Below, one piece after another: positions 8,494-17,250 of a stretch of 64,000 bases of DNA. How positions within the stretch are numbered: position 1 is the first letter of the stretch; each line of letters starts with the position of its first letter. The DNA is from Candidatus Villigracilis propinquus (GTDB lineage Bacteria; Chloroflexota; Anaerolineae; Anaerolineales; Villigracilaceae), in the NCBI GenBank assembly GCA_016714565.1, contig JADKDM010000014.1, forward strand, positions 135,620-199,619. Direction: 5' to 3'. The position numbers and the translations under genes are program-made. The notes under the pieces were generated by a model. That model had not been told where the DNA came from and searched no databases. It saw nothing but the letters and a program-made list of their open reading frames with translations.

Positions 8494-8976
8494 ATGACAC
8501 TCGCCCTCGGAATTGACCCCGGCACCGCCACAACTGGATACGGACTCGTGCGCCTCATGCCCGACGGGGAGCTGGTGGCTGTTTCCTATGGCATTATCTC
8601 CACTCCAAAAGAAGCAACCCCGCCCGCGCGCCTTGAGATGTTATTCGACCAACTCAATGCTTTGTTGAAAAAACACAAACCCGATACCGCCGCGGTTGAA
8701 AAATTATTTTTCTCCAAAAATGTCACAACCGCTCTTGCAGTGGGACAAGCCCGCGGTGTGATCATGCTCTGCCTGCAAAAGGCGGGCATCGAACCCCTTG
8801 AATACACCCCCAACGAAGTGAAACAAGCCGTGGCCGGCTACGGCTCTGCGGACAAACGCCAGGTGCAGGAAATGGTGCGCGCGTTATTGCAACTCGATTC
8901 CATCCCCAAGCCCGATGACGCCGCCGATGCGCTGGCAGTTGCGATCACGCATTTGAATACGAAGAGATATGAATGA
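8494..8976 (+). CDS. ruvC: Holliday junction resolvase RuvC
   Basis: Endonuclease that cuts Holliday junctions held by RuvAB. At 160 residues it has the normal length. The four catalytic acidic residues are present: Asp in LGIDPGTATTGYG, Glu in AAVEKLFF, and the two late aspartates in PKPDDAADALAVAITH. The DNA-binding stretch NVTTALAVGQARGV and YTPNEVKQAVAGYG are also typical. It follows yebC and precedes ruvA. ruvB is not visible. Confidence 0.95.
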   Translation: MTLALGIDPGTATTGYGLVRLMPDGELVAVSYGIISTPKEATPPARLEMLFDQLNALLKKHKPDTAAVEKLFFSKNVTTALAVGQARGVIMLCLQKAGIEPLEYTPNEVKQAVAGYGSADKRQVQEMVRALLQLDSIPKPDDAADALAVAITHLNTKRYE

Positions 8977-9037
8977 CATTATGTATTGGAGGGCGGGGCC
9001 AAGCACTTTTTGAAATCATCGGGAGTGCGGCTCAACA

Positions 9038-9063
9038 CTTGCACCTGTGCGCAAGTGCAGGTG
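9038..9063 (+). repeat. copy of the 21-27 bp GCARGTG module
   Basis: A 26-bp unit starting CTTGCAC and ending GTGCAGGTG, followed by T. It is self-complementary in part (CACTTGC/GCAAGTG). It lies in the 105-bp ruvC-ruvA gap, immediately 5' of the ruvA -10 element. Confidence 0.5.
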
Positions 9064-9068
9064 TGACA

Positions 9069-9074
9069 TATAAT
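9069..9074 (+). promoter_or_regulatory. -10 element just before ruvA
   Basis: TATAAT 8 bp before the ruvA ATG. If used, transcription would begin at or next to the start codon. No Shine-Dalgarno-like sequence is visible before this ATG. Confidence 0.5.
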
Positions 9075-9081
9075 TGTCAAC

Positions 9082-9660
9082 ATGATAGCAACCCTGCGTG
9101 GAGAAATTTCCCAAATTGAAGAGAACGCCCTGATCGTGGAAGTTGGCGGTGTGGGCATGCGAGTCTTTGTCCCTGCACCGATGCGGACGAATGCCAAGGC
9201 GGGTGAAGTGATGTTCATGTTCACTCATCTCGTCGTGCGTGAAGATGCGTTGACGTTGTACGGATTTGAATCCCAGGCCGACCGTGACCTGTTCAACATC
9301 CTGCTCGGCGTGGACGGAGTCGGCCCGAAGGTGGCACTCTCCGTTCTTTCCACGCTGACAATTGATGCGATCCAACGCGCCATCTTCGCCGACGAAGGCG
9401 ACTTGCTGAACAGCGTCCCTGGCGTGGGCAAGAAGACCGCGCAAAAAATGGCATTGCATTTGAAGGATAAACTCAAGCCGACGGATGCGCTCGCCAAAAT
9501 TGCAGCGATGGCAGATTACGACAGCGAAGTCCTTGCTGCTTTGACGGCGCTCGGATATTCCGTGGTCGAAGCGCAGGCTGCCATCCAGTCCCTGCCGAAG
9601 GATGCGCCCAAGGAAGTGGAAGAAAGATTGCGCACGGCGCTGGGGTACTTTACAGGATGA
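9082..9660 (+). CDS. ruvA: Holliday junction branch-migration protein RuvA
   Basis: A 192-residue DNA-binding subunit of RuvAB. The N-terminal OB fold (IATLRGEISQIEENALIVEVGGVG) is followed by two helix-hairpin-helix motifs (LLGVDGVGPKVALSVLS and SVPGVGKKTAQKMALHLKD). The C-terminal domain (DSEVLAALTALGYSVVEAQAAI) contacts RuvB. The start codon has no clear ribosome site. The stop overlaps the start of the next gene (ATGA), so the DUF402 gene is translationally coupled to ruvA. Confidence 0.95.
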   Translation: MIATLRGEISQIEENALIVEVGGVGMRVFVPAPMRTNAKAGEVMFMFTHLVVREDALTLYGFESQADRDLFNILLGVDGVGPKVALSVLSTLTIDAIQRAIFADEGDLLNSVPGVGKKTAQKMALHLKDKLKPTDALAKIAAMADYDSEVLAALTALGYSVVEAQAAIQSLPKDAPKEVEERLRTALGYFTG

Positions 9661-10145
9661 ACGTTGGCGAGCTGATCAAAGTCCAGGCCCGCAAAACGGA
9701 CGGGACGGTATATCGAAGCTGGCAAGCCACAATCGAGTCTGTAACCACAGACTCGATTGTCACAATTGCGCCCGCCGGTTCTGCCGTGTTCAACATCAAA
9801 GGCGAGAATTATCCGATCCGCCACCATTACCGTTCCTATTATTGGTTCGAAAAATTCTATAACTTGATCGAGATCTTTGAGCCCAGCGGTGAGTTGTTCC
9901 ATATTTACATCAACATTGCCGCGCCGCCTGAATTTGAAAGCGGACTCATGAGCTTCAAAGACCACGAGTTGGATGTTTCAAGATACGTCCCCAAACCCGC
10001 CGAACTTGTGGACGAAGACGAATTCGCCGAAGCTGCTGTGAAATATCAATACTCAAAAGAGTTTCAAGAGAAAATGTACGCCGCGGCCAACGAAGCGCTT
10101 GATCTGGCAAATCACTGGCAGGCAAGACCTGTTCCTGTATTCTAA
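9657..10145 (+). CDS. DUF402 domain protein
   Basis: A 162-residue soluble protein with the DUF402 fold: WFEKFYNLIEIFEPSGELFHIYINIAAPPEF is divided over the central beta strands, followed by LDVSRYVPKPAELVDEDEF. Members related to FomD and Ntdp hydrolyse nucleotides or nucleotide-like substrates with conserved acidic residues. Here the activity is unknown. It overlaps ruvA by 4 bp and is probably its co-transcribed partner. Confidence 0.8.
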   Translation: MNVGELIKVQARKTDGTVYRSWQATIESVTTDSIVTIAPAGSAVFNIKGENYPIRHHYRSYYWFEKFYNLIEIFEPSGELFHIYINIAAPPEFESGLMSFKDHELDVSRYVPKPAELVDEDEFAEAAVKYQYSKEFQEKMYAAANEALDLANHWQARPVPVF

Positions 10146-10154
10146 AAATACCCT

Positions 10155-10257
10155 GGTGGTCGAGTAGGGCGAAGCCCGTATCGAGACCACAGAATGAAGA
10201 CATAAAATATGTGGTCTCGATACGCCTTCGGCTGTCGCCTCAGGCTACTCGACCACC
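10155..10257. repeat. inverted pair of GGTGGTCGAGTAG palindromic repeats (family B)
   Basis: Two opposed copies, 10155-10190 and 10211-10257, share GGTGGTCGAGTAG and GTATCGAGACCAC and together form a long imperfect inverted repeat. A third, shorter copy lies inside the oleC-like gene at 29912-29959. The element fills the gap before proC. Confidence 0.75.
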
Positions 10258-10274
10258 TTCCTACTGGAGAGAAT

Positions 10275-11117
10275 ATGCTCAAAAAGAAGATCGCCTTCAT
10301 CGGCCCCGGTGTGATGGCAGAAGCCATGATCGCAGGGCTGCTCAACAAGAAACTTGCCAAGCCTGAAAATATTATCGCCTCCGGGCCGCGTGGGGAGCGT
10401 GGAGTGGAATTGCATAAGAAGCACGGCATCAAAGTGACTACAGACAACGCTTCTGCCGTGCAGGATGCGGATGTGGTTGTCTTGTCCGTCAAACCGCAGA
10501 GACTCACCGAAGTGATGAAAGGACTCAAGGGCATCCGCAGCGATGCACTGGTCTTGTCCATTATTGCGGGCGCGACCCTCAAGAAGATCGGTACAGGCTT
10601 GAAACACAAAGCCATCGTCCGCTCGATGCCGAATACGCCGGGTCAAATTGGCGAAGGCATCACGGTCTGGACGGCTTCCAAAGAAGTGACCGGCGAACAG
10701 CAGGAGATCACCCGCGCCATGCTCGGCGCATTGGGTGAGGAAGTCTTTGTGGAAGACGAATCCTATCTGGATATGGCAACGGCCTTGTCAGGTTCCGGTC
10801 CCGCCTATGTTTTCCTCTTCACCGAAGCGTTGATCGATGCCGGTGTTCACATGGGTTTTCCGCGCCGCATTGCCGAGCAACTGGTCTTGCAGACCATCAA
10901 GGGTTCGGCTTCGTATTATCAAGGTGCAGCGCGACACCCCGCCACCTTGCGGAATCAAGTCACATCCCCGGGCGGGACATCTGCAGAGGCGTTGTATTAT
11001 TTGGAGAAGGCAGGCTTTCGCACGGCTATTTCGCGTGCGGTCTGGGCGGCGTATCAACGGTCACTGGAGTTGGGGAAAGAAAAGCCCGGTCACATTGATA
11101 CCGATGAAGAGAAATGA
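10275..11117 (+). CDS. proC: pyrroline-5-carboxylate reductase
   Basis: Final step of proline synthesis: NAD(P)H-dependent reduction of pyrroline-5-carboxylate. At 280 residues it has an N-terminal Rossmann motif IAFIGPGVMAEAMIAGLL, VVLSVKPQ, the ALSGSGPAYVFLFTEALIDAG helix (in two parts) and the signature TSPGGTSAEALYYLEKAGFR. The frame is open further upstream through the family B repeat, but the ATG at 10275 has a GGAGAG site 5 bp before it and matches the family start, so it is preferred. The stop overlaps the next start (ATGA). Confidence 0.93.
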   Translation: MLKKKIAFIGPGVMAEAMIAGLLNKKLAKPENIIASGPRGERGVELHKKHGIKVTTDNASAVQDADVVVLSVKPQRLTEVMKGLKGIRSDALVLSIIAGATLKKIGTGLKHKAIVRSMPNTPGQIGEGITVWTASKEVTGEQQEITRAMLGALGEEVFVEDESYLDMATALSGSGPAYVFLFTEALIDAGVHMGFPRRIAEQLVLQTIKGSASYYQGAARHPATLRNQVTSPGGTSAEALYYLEKAGFRTAISRAVWAAYQRSLELGKEKPGHIDTDEEK

Positions 11118-11644
11118 AACCGCCTGAACAAATCGCAACCGAACGGCTCATCCTGCGCAAGCCGCGCATGGAGGATGCGCCCGCTGTCTTTTCGGGTTGG
11201 GTGCAAGACCCCGAAGTGACGCATTTCCTCACCTGGCGTCCACATGAAAACATTGGTCAGACCGAAGCCCTGCTTGCAAGGGGGATTGCCGCGTGGGAGG
11301 GTGATGTCCGTTTCCCCTTCATGATCGCATTAAAAAATGGTGGCTTGATCGGGAGGATCGAACTGCACATTGAAGGTCACAGGGTGGAACTGGGGTATGT
11401 GATGAATAAGTCATTTCAAGGCAAGGGTTACATGACAGAAACCGTCAGAGCCATTATTGATTGGGCTTTCCAACAACCTGCCATTTACAGAGTTTATGCC
11501 ACAACCAGTGTGGACAATATCGCATCCCAGCGCGTAATGGAAAAAACGGGGATGCTGCGTGAAGGGCTGTTACGAAAATACATTATTCATCCGAATATCA
11601 GCAATGAGCCAAGGGATAGTTATATTTATGCGATTGTGAAGTAA
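11114..11644 (+). CDS. GNAT acetyltransferase, RimJ/RimL-like
   Basis: A 176-residue N-acetyltransferase of the RimJ/RimL type. ERLILRKPRMEDAPAVF opens the domain, ELGYVMNKSFQGKGYMTE is the acetyl-CoA-binding motif (Q/R-x-x-G-x-G/A), and YATTSVDNIASQRVMEKTG with MLREGLLRKY closes it. It probably acetylates an N-terminal amino group or a small amine. It overlaps proC by 4 bp, so it is translated with proC, but a link to proline synthesis is not implied by the family. Confidence 0.88.
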   Translation: MKPPEQIATERLILRKPRMEDAPAVFSGWVQDPEVTHFLTWRPHENIGQTEALLARGIAAWEGDVRFPFMIALKNGGLIGRIELHIEGHRVELGYVMNKSFQGKGYMTETVRAIIDWAFQQPAIYRVYATTSVDNIASQRVMEKTGMLREGLLRKYIIHPNISNEPRDSYIYAIVK

Positions 11645-11652
11645 TTTGGAGC

Positions 11653-11697
11653 GCAGACTTTAGTCTGAGCTTTTTCAGTAAGCGGACTAAAGTCTGC
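11653..11697. repeat. GCAGACTTTAGTC inverted repeat
   Basis: Arms 11653-11665 and 11685-11697 are perfect complements of 13 bp with a 19-nt loop containing TTTTT. It lies 8 bp after the GNAT stop and probably ends the proC transcript. Confidence 0.65.
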
Positions 11698-11730
11698 AAT
11701 CCTTAAGGGCAACAACCAATCCCTTTCGCG

Positions 11731-11736
11731 TATAAT
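11731..11736 (+). promoter_or_regulatory. -10 element of the ABC-F gene
   Basis: TATAAT 32 bp before the ABC-F start. The -35 region (CAACAA near 11710) is weak. Confidence 0.45.
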
Positions 11737-11768
11737 ACGGGGCGTTCAAATCGAAAGACTGGAAAGAC

Positions 11769-13778
11769 ATGTCACTTATCACTGTAAGTTCACTCTCAAA
11801 ATCATACGGCCCCACTGATATTTTCAGCGGGGTATCCTTCTCTGTCGTCAAAGGCGCGCGCATGGCCATCGTCGGCCCAAACGGAATCGGCAAGACCTCG
11901 CTCATGCGTATCCTGGTCGGCGTGGATGAACCCACCTCGGGATCAGTATCCCGCACCCGCGGAGTCCGAATCGGATATCTGTCGCAGGAAGCGGATTTCA
12001 AAATGCAGGGCACCATCTGGACGGCCTGCGAATCCGTCTTCGAACATTTCAAAGATGAGCAGGAGGAATTGCATCGCCTCGAAGGCTTGATGTCTGACCC
12101 CGCTGCTGATCTTGATGAAGTAATGGAGCGCTACGGCAAACTGCAGGAGGAATTCGAGCGGCGCGGCGGCTACACCTACATGACAAAGATCCGCACAGTC
12201 TTAACCGGTTTGGGATTCAGCGAAGCCGATTATCAACTCGATCTCGATCATCTCTCCGGCGGCCAGCGCACGCGCGGATTTCTCGCGCGCCTGCTGCTCG
12301 AAGACCCCGACCTGCTCCTGCTCGATGAACCCACCAACCACCTAGACATCGCCGCGGTGGAATGGCTCGAAGGATATTTGAGTCAATGGGAAGGCGCGGC
12401 CATCATCATTTCGCATGACCGTTTCTTTTTGGATAAAGCCAGCAACGCCATTCTGGAAATGTTCCCCGGCGCAACCGAAACCTATCGCGGCAATTACAGC
12501 GCGTATCTCAAACAGCGCGTTGAACGCATGGCCCGCCGTCAGGAAGTGTTCGACGCCGAAAAAGAAAAACTGCAAAAGGAAATGGAATACATCCGCAAAA
12601 ATGTTGCGGGGCAAAATGTATTGCAAGCCAAAGGCAAACTCAAGCGCCTCTCGCGCATTGTGCAGGCCATCGAACAGATCGGCATGGAAGCCGCGCTCAA
12701 ACAAAAATGGAGCGAGACCGCGAGCGAAGTCGCTGTCACCACTTCCATCATGAGTGTGGAAGAAGCCGGACGCCGCATCAATGCGCTGCAATCGCCTGTG
12801 CGCCAATTGCCCAATTTGCATCTGCGCCTCGCGCAAGCCGCGCGCTCAGGCGACATGGTCATCCGCACTGAAAAACTCAAAGTGGGATTCTCTGACAAGT
12901 TTTTATTCTCATCTCCCAACATAGATTTGAGGCGCGGCGACTGTGCCGCATTGATCGGCCCGAACGGCGCTGGCAAATCCACTTTCTTGAAAACGATCCT
13001 CGGTCAGATCCCGCCGTTAGCTGGTGAGGTGACGCTGGGAGAGAGTCTACACATTGGCTACTTCGCTCAAGCCCATGAAAGCCTCGACCCCAAGAAAAGC
13101 GTAATTGACGAGATCATCAGCGTAACGAACTGGCTGCCGCAAAAGGCACGCGAGTATCTCGGCAAATATCTCTTCTCCGGTGATGACGCTTTCAAAATGG
13201 TATCCATGCTCTCCGGCGGTGAGCGCGGACGTTTGGCATTAGCCAAGCTCGCCTTGCAGGATACGAATTTATTGCTGCTCGACGAACCCACCAACCATTT
13301 GGATATTCCCTCGCAGGAAATCCTCGAAGCTGTGCTTGATGATTATGAAGGCACGATCCTGCTGGTCACGCATGACCGCTATCTCGTGGATGCCATCGCC
13401 ACCCAAATTTGGGAAATTGACACCGACGAATCGCATCTCATCATCTTCAAGGGTATCTACTCTCAGTTGAAGGAAGAACGCGAGAAAGACCTCGCCCGCC
13501 GCGCCGCCGCACAAGCCGAACGCGAAGAAGAGGAAGCCCGCAAGAAGGCGCCTGTGAAGGCCAAGTCCGCGAATACGCAGGAAGATAAAAAGAAAGCCGC
13601 GAAGAAACTGGAACTTGAAAAAAAGATCGCCAAACTCGAAGCGCAGTTGAGCGAGATCAGCGAGCAATTGGCTCACCCGCCCAAGGATGCTGGCGCAGTC
13701 GTCAAACTGGCGAAGGACTATGATCTGGTCCAAAAAGAGATGGATGCGTCTCTGGCGGAGTGGGAAGCGTTGCAGTAG
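11769..13778 (+). CDS. ABC-F family ATPase, Uup-like
   Basis: A 669-residue soluble protein with two ABC domains and no membrane part. Walker A motifs are GPNGIGKTS (about residues 36-44) and GPNGAGKST (about 396-404). Signatures are LSGGQRTRG and LSGGERGRL, and the Walker B motifs LLLLDEPTNHLD are duplicated. A charged linker lies between the domains. The last 100 residues are a highly charged Lys/Glu/Ala coiled coil of the Uup kind. ABC-F proteins act on ribosomes at the E site, and Uup-type members also affect DNA transactions. Family assignment is firm, but which subfamily role applies is open. Confidence 0.93.
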   Translation: MSLITVSSLSKSYGPTDIFSGVSFSVVKGARMAIVGPNGIGKTSLMRILVGVDEPTSGSVSRTRGVRIGYLSQEADFKMQGTIWTACESVFEHFKDEQEELHRLEGLMSDPAADLDEVMERYGKLQEEFERRGGYTYMTKIRTVLTGLGFSEADYQLDLDHLSGGQRTRGFLARLLLEDPDLLLLDEPTNHLDIAAVEWLEGYLSQWEGAAIIISHDRFFLDKASNAILEMFPGATETYRGNYSAYLKQRVERMARRQEVFDAEKEKLQKEMEYIRKNVAGQNVLQAKGKLKRLSRIVQAIEQIGMEAALKQKWSETASEVAVTTSIMSVEEAGRRINALQSPVRQLPNLHLRLAQAARSGDMVIRTEKLKVGFSDKFLFSSPNIDLRRGDCAALIGPNGAGKSTFLKTILGQIPPLAGEVTLGESLHIGYFAQAHESLDPKKSVIDEIISVTNWLPQKAREYLGKYLFSGDDAFKMVSMLSGGERGRLALAKLALQDTNLLLLDEPTNHLDIPSQEILEAVLDDYEGTILLVTHDRYLVDAIATQIWEIDTDESHLIIFKGIYSQLKEEREKDLARRAAAQAEREEEEARKKAPVKAKSANTQEDKKKAAKKLELEKKIAKLEAQLSEISEQLAHPPKDAGAVVKLAKDYDLVQKEMDASLAEWEALQ

Positions 13779-13818
13779 TCTCCTAGTTCTGTCAGGGGCA
13801 TACGGAACACTTCAATAA

Positions 13819-16287
13819 ATGCAAAAAACCCTTCGTGCTTTTTCAATTCTGACAGTAATAGGCGGTCTATCCGCCTTTGTGTATCTGGCGTCCCTGCCCG
13901 GGGATGGACAGAATTTCTCGCCTTTTCGACTGTTGTCTTTAGCAGTCATTCTGGCGGTCATCTGTGCCGGTGTTTTCGTCTTTTTCAAATTTGGGTCAGC
14001 CCAAAAAGCGGTGGAATTAACGGCGCGAATTCAAGGTTTGCGGTTTGGGGTTGCTCTGGCTTTTGTTCTTTTTGCGGCGGCGCTCACAGCGTGGATAACT
14101 TTTCTTTACCGTGAATCAGTTGTCAGCTTAATGGGTGAGGCGGTGTACGAACGTCTGGCCCCGCTTATGCTGATTGGGTCGCTGGTCTGTATGCAGGCGG
14201 GAATTATCCTTGTTCTTCCCATCCTCCTTGATAAAAAAGATGAGGCGTTGCGGGGTGTTTGGAAGACGATGCTTTTTATCCTTGGTGGGTTTGCCCTGGT
14301 CGCGATCTTTATCTCTCTCACGGGAATTGGTTTCACCTTTGACGCTGTTGGACTCAATTGGGGGCCGGTGGGAACTCCGTTGACCTTTGCTCAGGTGAAC
14401 CTGGTTTTATCCCTTGGGTTCCTGCTTTCTTTTCTCTTGTATGCGGTCGGTTCACGAATAAAAGACAACCGCTCTCGCTGGCAGCTTGTTCTGGATGTTG
14501 GCATCTTCCTTGCGATGTGGGGAATGGCTGTTCTGCTTTGGTCGAATCAAACCATCAGCCCTTCCCATTTTTCGCCCGCCACCTCCGCGCCCAATTACGA
14601 ATACTATCCATATTCTGATGCCGCCGTGTTTGACAGAATGTCCTATCATCTGCTTTCGGGAATCGGTTTTTCAGACACGTTGGTCCGCAGGCCTTTGTAT
14701 GTTGGTCTGTTGGCCTTGTTCCATAAAATTGGCGGAACTGGGTATGAGGGAACAGTCTTTGTTCAAATTCTGTTCCTTGCGTTGATTCCCTCTTTCATGT
14801 ATTTACTGACTGCTAAATTTTCCAACCGTCTCGCCGGATTTTTGGCAGGCGGGCTTATCCTGCTGCGCGAGACAAATGCAATTGACCTTTCGGGAAAGAT
14901 CGTTGCCTCTCACGCAAAACTGATGATGAGCGACCTGCCTGCTACATTGGGGATCATTGTTTTTGTGTATGCCTGCATCATTCTGCTCAAAAAACCAAAA
15001 CACGATACATGGCTGCTGCTGGTCATTGGCGCGTCTCTTGGATTGCTGGCGCTGGTGCGCGCGCAGTCGATCATCCTTTTGCCGTTGATCCTTTTGTTTG
15101 TGCTACTCCCGCAAAAAAATAAGAAACCCCAATATGTCAGTCCGGTGCTCATTCTTCTTGGCATGATTCTGGTGATCACTCCCTGGGCGTGGCGGAATTG
15201 GAATAACACCGGCGTGCTCGCGCTCGGTGACCCCGGTGAAAAAATGTTGATGGCGCGCAATTACTCGCTGAGTTTGGAGGAGTATCCGCAGCAATTGGCG
15301 GGTGAGACCACCTCCGATTTTTCAAGCAGGCTCTCCCGCGATATTCGAACCTTTATTCTTGAGCATCCCGGGGATGTGGCGTTTTTTATTTCCAATCACT
15401 TCATGCACAGCCTTGCTGAAAACGCGGTGTACATTGCGCCCGTTTATTCCACCGATACGCCGCGAAGCCTCGTCGCTCAAAATCCATTTTGGGATGTGTG
15501 GGAAGGCGCGTTGACCAGCAAAAATAGTTTTGCCCTGCTTTGCAATCTTGCCATCCTTGCCTTTGGGATTAGCCTTGCTCAAAAGGATGACGAGCTGGCG
15601 GGATGGTTTCCACTCCTGGTCTTTGTGACTTACCAGGCGGGGAACGCGCTCGCTCGCACTTCGGGATGGAGGTTTGCGCTCCCGGTTGATTGGATCACGC
15701 TGATGTATTTTTGTGTCGCGCTTTCCTACCTGCCTTCCAGGATCGGAGCAGTGTTCGCTGCACAGCCTTCCGCTTTGGAGGGTCATCCCCAGCCCGAAAA
15801 AACAACGATGATCTATCCTGCGGTATTTTTGTTCCTATTCTTTCTGGGCATTTCCGTCCCGCTTTCTGAGCGGTTGATCTCCAAACAGAATTTCGATTAT
15901 TTGATGGATGAAACCAAAAATGTGCTGGTCGAAAAAAGTATCCTGACCGCCGATCAATTCACGCAGTTCCTTTCGCAGAAGAATGCAGTGCTCCTTTCCG
16001 GCGTTGAGTTGTATCCCCGTTACTACAGGCCGGGTGGGGATATTTATCTGTCTGGCATGCCGGATACTTTCAAGTACCAGCATTTCTGGTTGCTCAATGA
16101 AGGCGATACGCAGATCGTTCTGCCAAGGGAAAAGCCACCGGAGTTCTTCCCGCACGCTTCTACAGTTTCTGTGCTGGGCTGCACGGATGGCGCTTTTATA
16201 TCCGCTTGGGCTGTGGTATTTCACAGCGAGGCAGGAGAACAGCAGGTGGTTCTTCAGGAACCATTGCCACTGCTTGTCTGTCCATAA
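13819..16287 (+). CDS. large polytopic membrane protein, GT-C (ArnT/PMT-like) glycosyltransferase type
   Basis: An 822-residue protein with roughly 14 or more hydrophobic segments and a C-terminal extracytoplasmic part (about residues 700-822). After the first five helices comes a loop with YSDAAVFDRMSYHLLSG and LYVGLLALFHKIGGTGYEG. This acidic-residue loop followed by helices is typical of GT-C glycosyltransferases that use polyprenyl-phosphate sugars. The donor and acceptor are unknown. No ribosome site is visible before the ATG. It begins a run of membrane proteins that ends at 19985 and may build or decorate a cell-surface glycan. Confidence 0.65.
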   Translation: MQKTLRAFSILTVIGGLSAFVYLASLPGDGQNFSPFRLLSLAVILAVICAGVFVFFKFGSAQKAVELTARIQGLRFGVALAFVLFAAALTAWITFLYRESVVSLMGEAVYERLAPLMLIGSLVCMQAGIILVLPILLDKKDEALRGVWKTMLFILGGFALVAIFISLTGIGFTFDAVGLNWGPVGTPLTFAQVNLVLSLGFLLSFLLYAVGSRIKDNRSRWQLVLDVGIFLAMWGMAVLLWSNQTISPSHFSPATSAPNYEYYPYSDAAVFDRMSYHLLSGIGFSDTLVRRPLYVGLLALFHKIGGTGYEGTVFVQILFLALIPSFMYLLTAKFSNRLAGFLAGGLILLRETNAIDLSGKIVASHAKLMMSDLPATLGIIVFVYACIILLKKPKHDTWLLLVIGASLGLLALVRAQSIILLPLILLFVLLPQKNKKPQYVSPVLILLGMILVITPWAWRNWNNTGVLALGDPGEKMLMARNYSLSLEEYPQQLAGETTSDFSSRLSRDIRTFILEHPGDVAFFISNHFMHSLAENAVYIAPVYSTDTPRSLVAQNPFWDVWEGALTSKNSFALLCNLAILAFGISLAQKDDELAGWFPLLVFVTYQAGNALARTSGWRFALPVDWITLMYFCVALSYLPSRIGAVFAAQPSALEGHPQPEKTTMIYPAVFLFLFFLGISVPLSERLISKQNFDYLMDETKNVLVEKSILTADQFTQFLSQKNAVLLSGVELYPRYYRPGGDIYLSGMPDTFKYQHFWLLNEGDTQIVLPREKPPEFFPHASTVSVLGCTDGAFISAWAVVFHSEAGEQQVVLQEPLPLLVCP

Positions 16288-16301
16288 AAACAGGAGTACC
16301 C

Positions 16302-17186
16302 ATGAACAAACGTGTAAAATTCGATTTTGAAATTGATTTCACCAACGGTGGCGGAATTCAGGGGCAGGATTTCCGTCTTGATATTGATGGGGATGACATC
16401 GAAGATAAAATTCTTGCAGATTACATTGTCAAAGACATGCAGCTACTCATGGCTGGCGAAGTGCGTATTCTCAACAAAGAGGTCATCATCGAGAAGCACA
16501 AACGGCAGGCGGTCAACGCACAGGCAGATCCCTCTTATATTGATCTGAGTCACATCATCCACGATGGATTGGTTACATATAAAGGTTTACCTGCCCCCAT
16601 CATTTGTGATTATCTCAGCCGCGAAGACTCACGCGGGCGTTATGCCCCCGGCACCGAGTTTCAGATCGGCAAGATCGAGATGGTGACCAACACAGGCACA
16701 TACGTGGATTGTCCATTTCATCGATACGAAGACGGCAAAGACCTCTCCAAAGTGGCACTCGAAAGTTTTGTCGATCTCGAAGGCATCGTCATTCGTGCGG
16801 ATTATCGCAAGGGGCTGGCGGTTACCGCCGAGGCGTTCAAAGGCAAAGAGTTGCGCGGGTACGCGGTCCTCGTCCACACCGGCTGGGATGAGCATTGGGC
16901 AACTGACAGGTATTTCGAAGATCATCCCTTCCTCACCGAAGATGCGGCTATTTATCTGAAGCGGTGCGGTGTCAAACTTGTTGGCATCGACTCAATGAAC
17001 ATCGACGACACCCGCGGTAATGCCCGCCCGGTTCATTCCACGCTGCTGCGGGATGAGATCCTGATCGCCGAGCATTTGTGTAATCTGGCAAATGTCCCAG
17101 ATGAGGGATTCTCCTTTACGGCTGTCCCGCCAAAGATCGAAGGAGCCGGTACGTTTCCCGTCCGTGCGTTTGCGAAATTAAAGTAA
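16302..17186 (+). CDS. cyclase-family (kynurenine-formamidase-like) protein with N-terminal extension
   Basis: A 294-residue protein. The last 215 residues form a cyclase/KynB-type domain starting YIDLSHIIHDGLVTYKGLP. The family metal site is normally H-x-G-T-H-x-D-x-P-x-H. Here it reads NTGTYVDCPFH, so the two first histidines are Asn and Tyr while Asp and the last His remain. GIDSMNIDDT near the C-terminus is typical. The first 65 residues (rich in Asp, Ile and Gly; MNKRVKFDFEIDF...) are a separate small domain I do not recognise. The frame is open upstream, but the ATG at 16302 after AGGAG is the natural start. Activity is uncertain because of the altered metal ligands. Confidence 0.75.
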   Translation: MNKRVKFDFEIDFTNGGGIQGQDFRLDIDGDDIEDKILADYIVKDMQLLMAGEVRILNKEVIIEKHKRQAVNAQADPSYIDLSHIIHDGLVTYKGLPAPIICDYLSREDSRGRYAPGTEFQIGKIEMVTNTGTYVDCPFHRYEDGKDLSKVALESFVDLEGIVIRADYRKGLAVTAEAFKGKELRGYAVLVHTGWDEHWATDRYFEDHPFLTEDAAIYLKRCGVKLVGIDSMNIDDTRGNARPVHSTLLRDEILIAEHLCNLANVPDEGFSFTAVPPKIEGAGTFPVRAFAKLK

Positions 17187-17250
17187 ACAGGGGAGATGCG
17201 TCCACGATTTATTTTCTGAGGCTTTGGTATACTGCCTTTCAGTATTGACC

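Noticed and set aside
10209..10274. Upstream extension of proC
   Set aside because: The added codons are only the family B repeat. The ATG at 10275 has a ribosome site and fits the family start.
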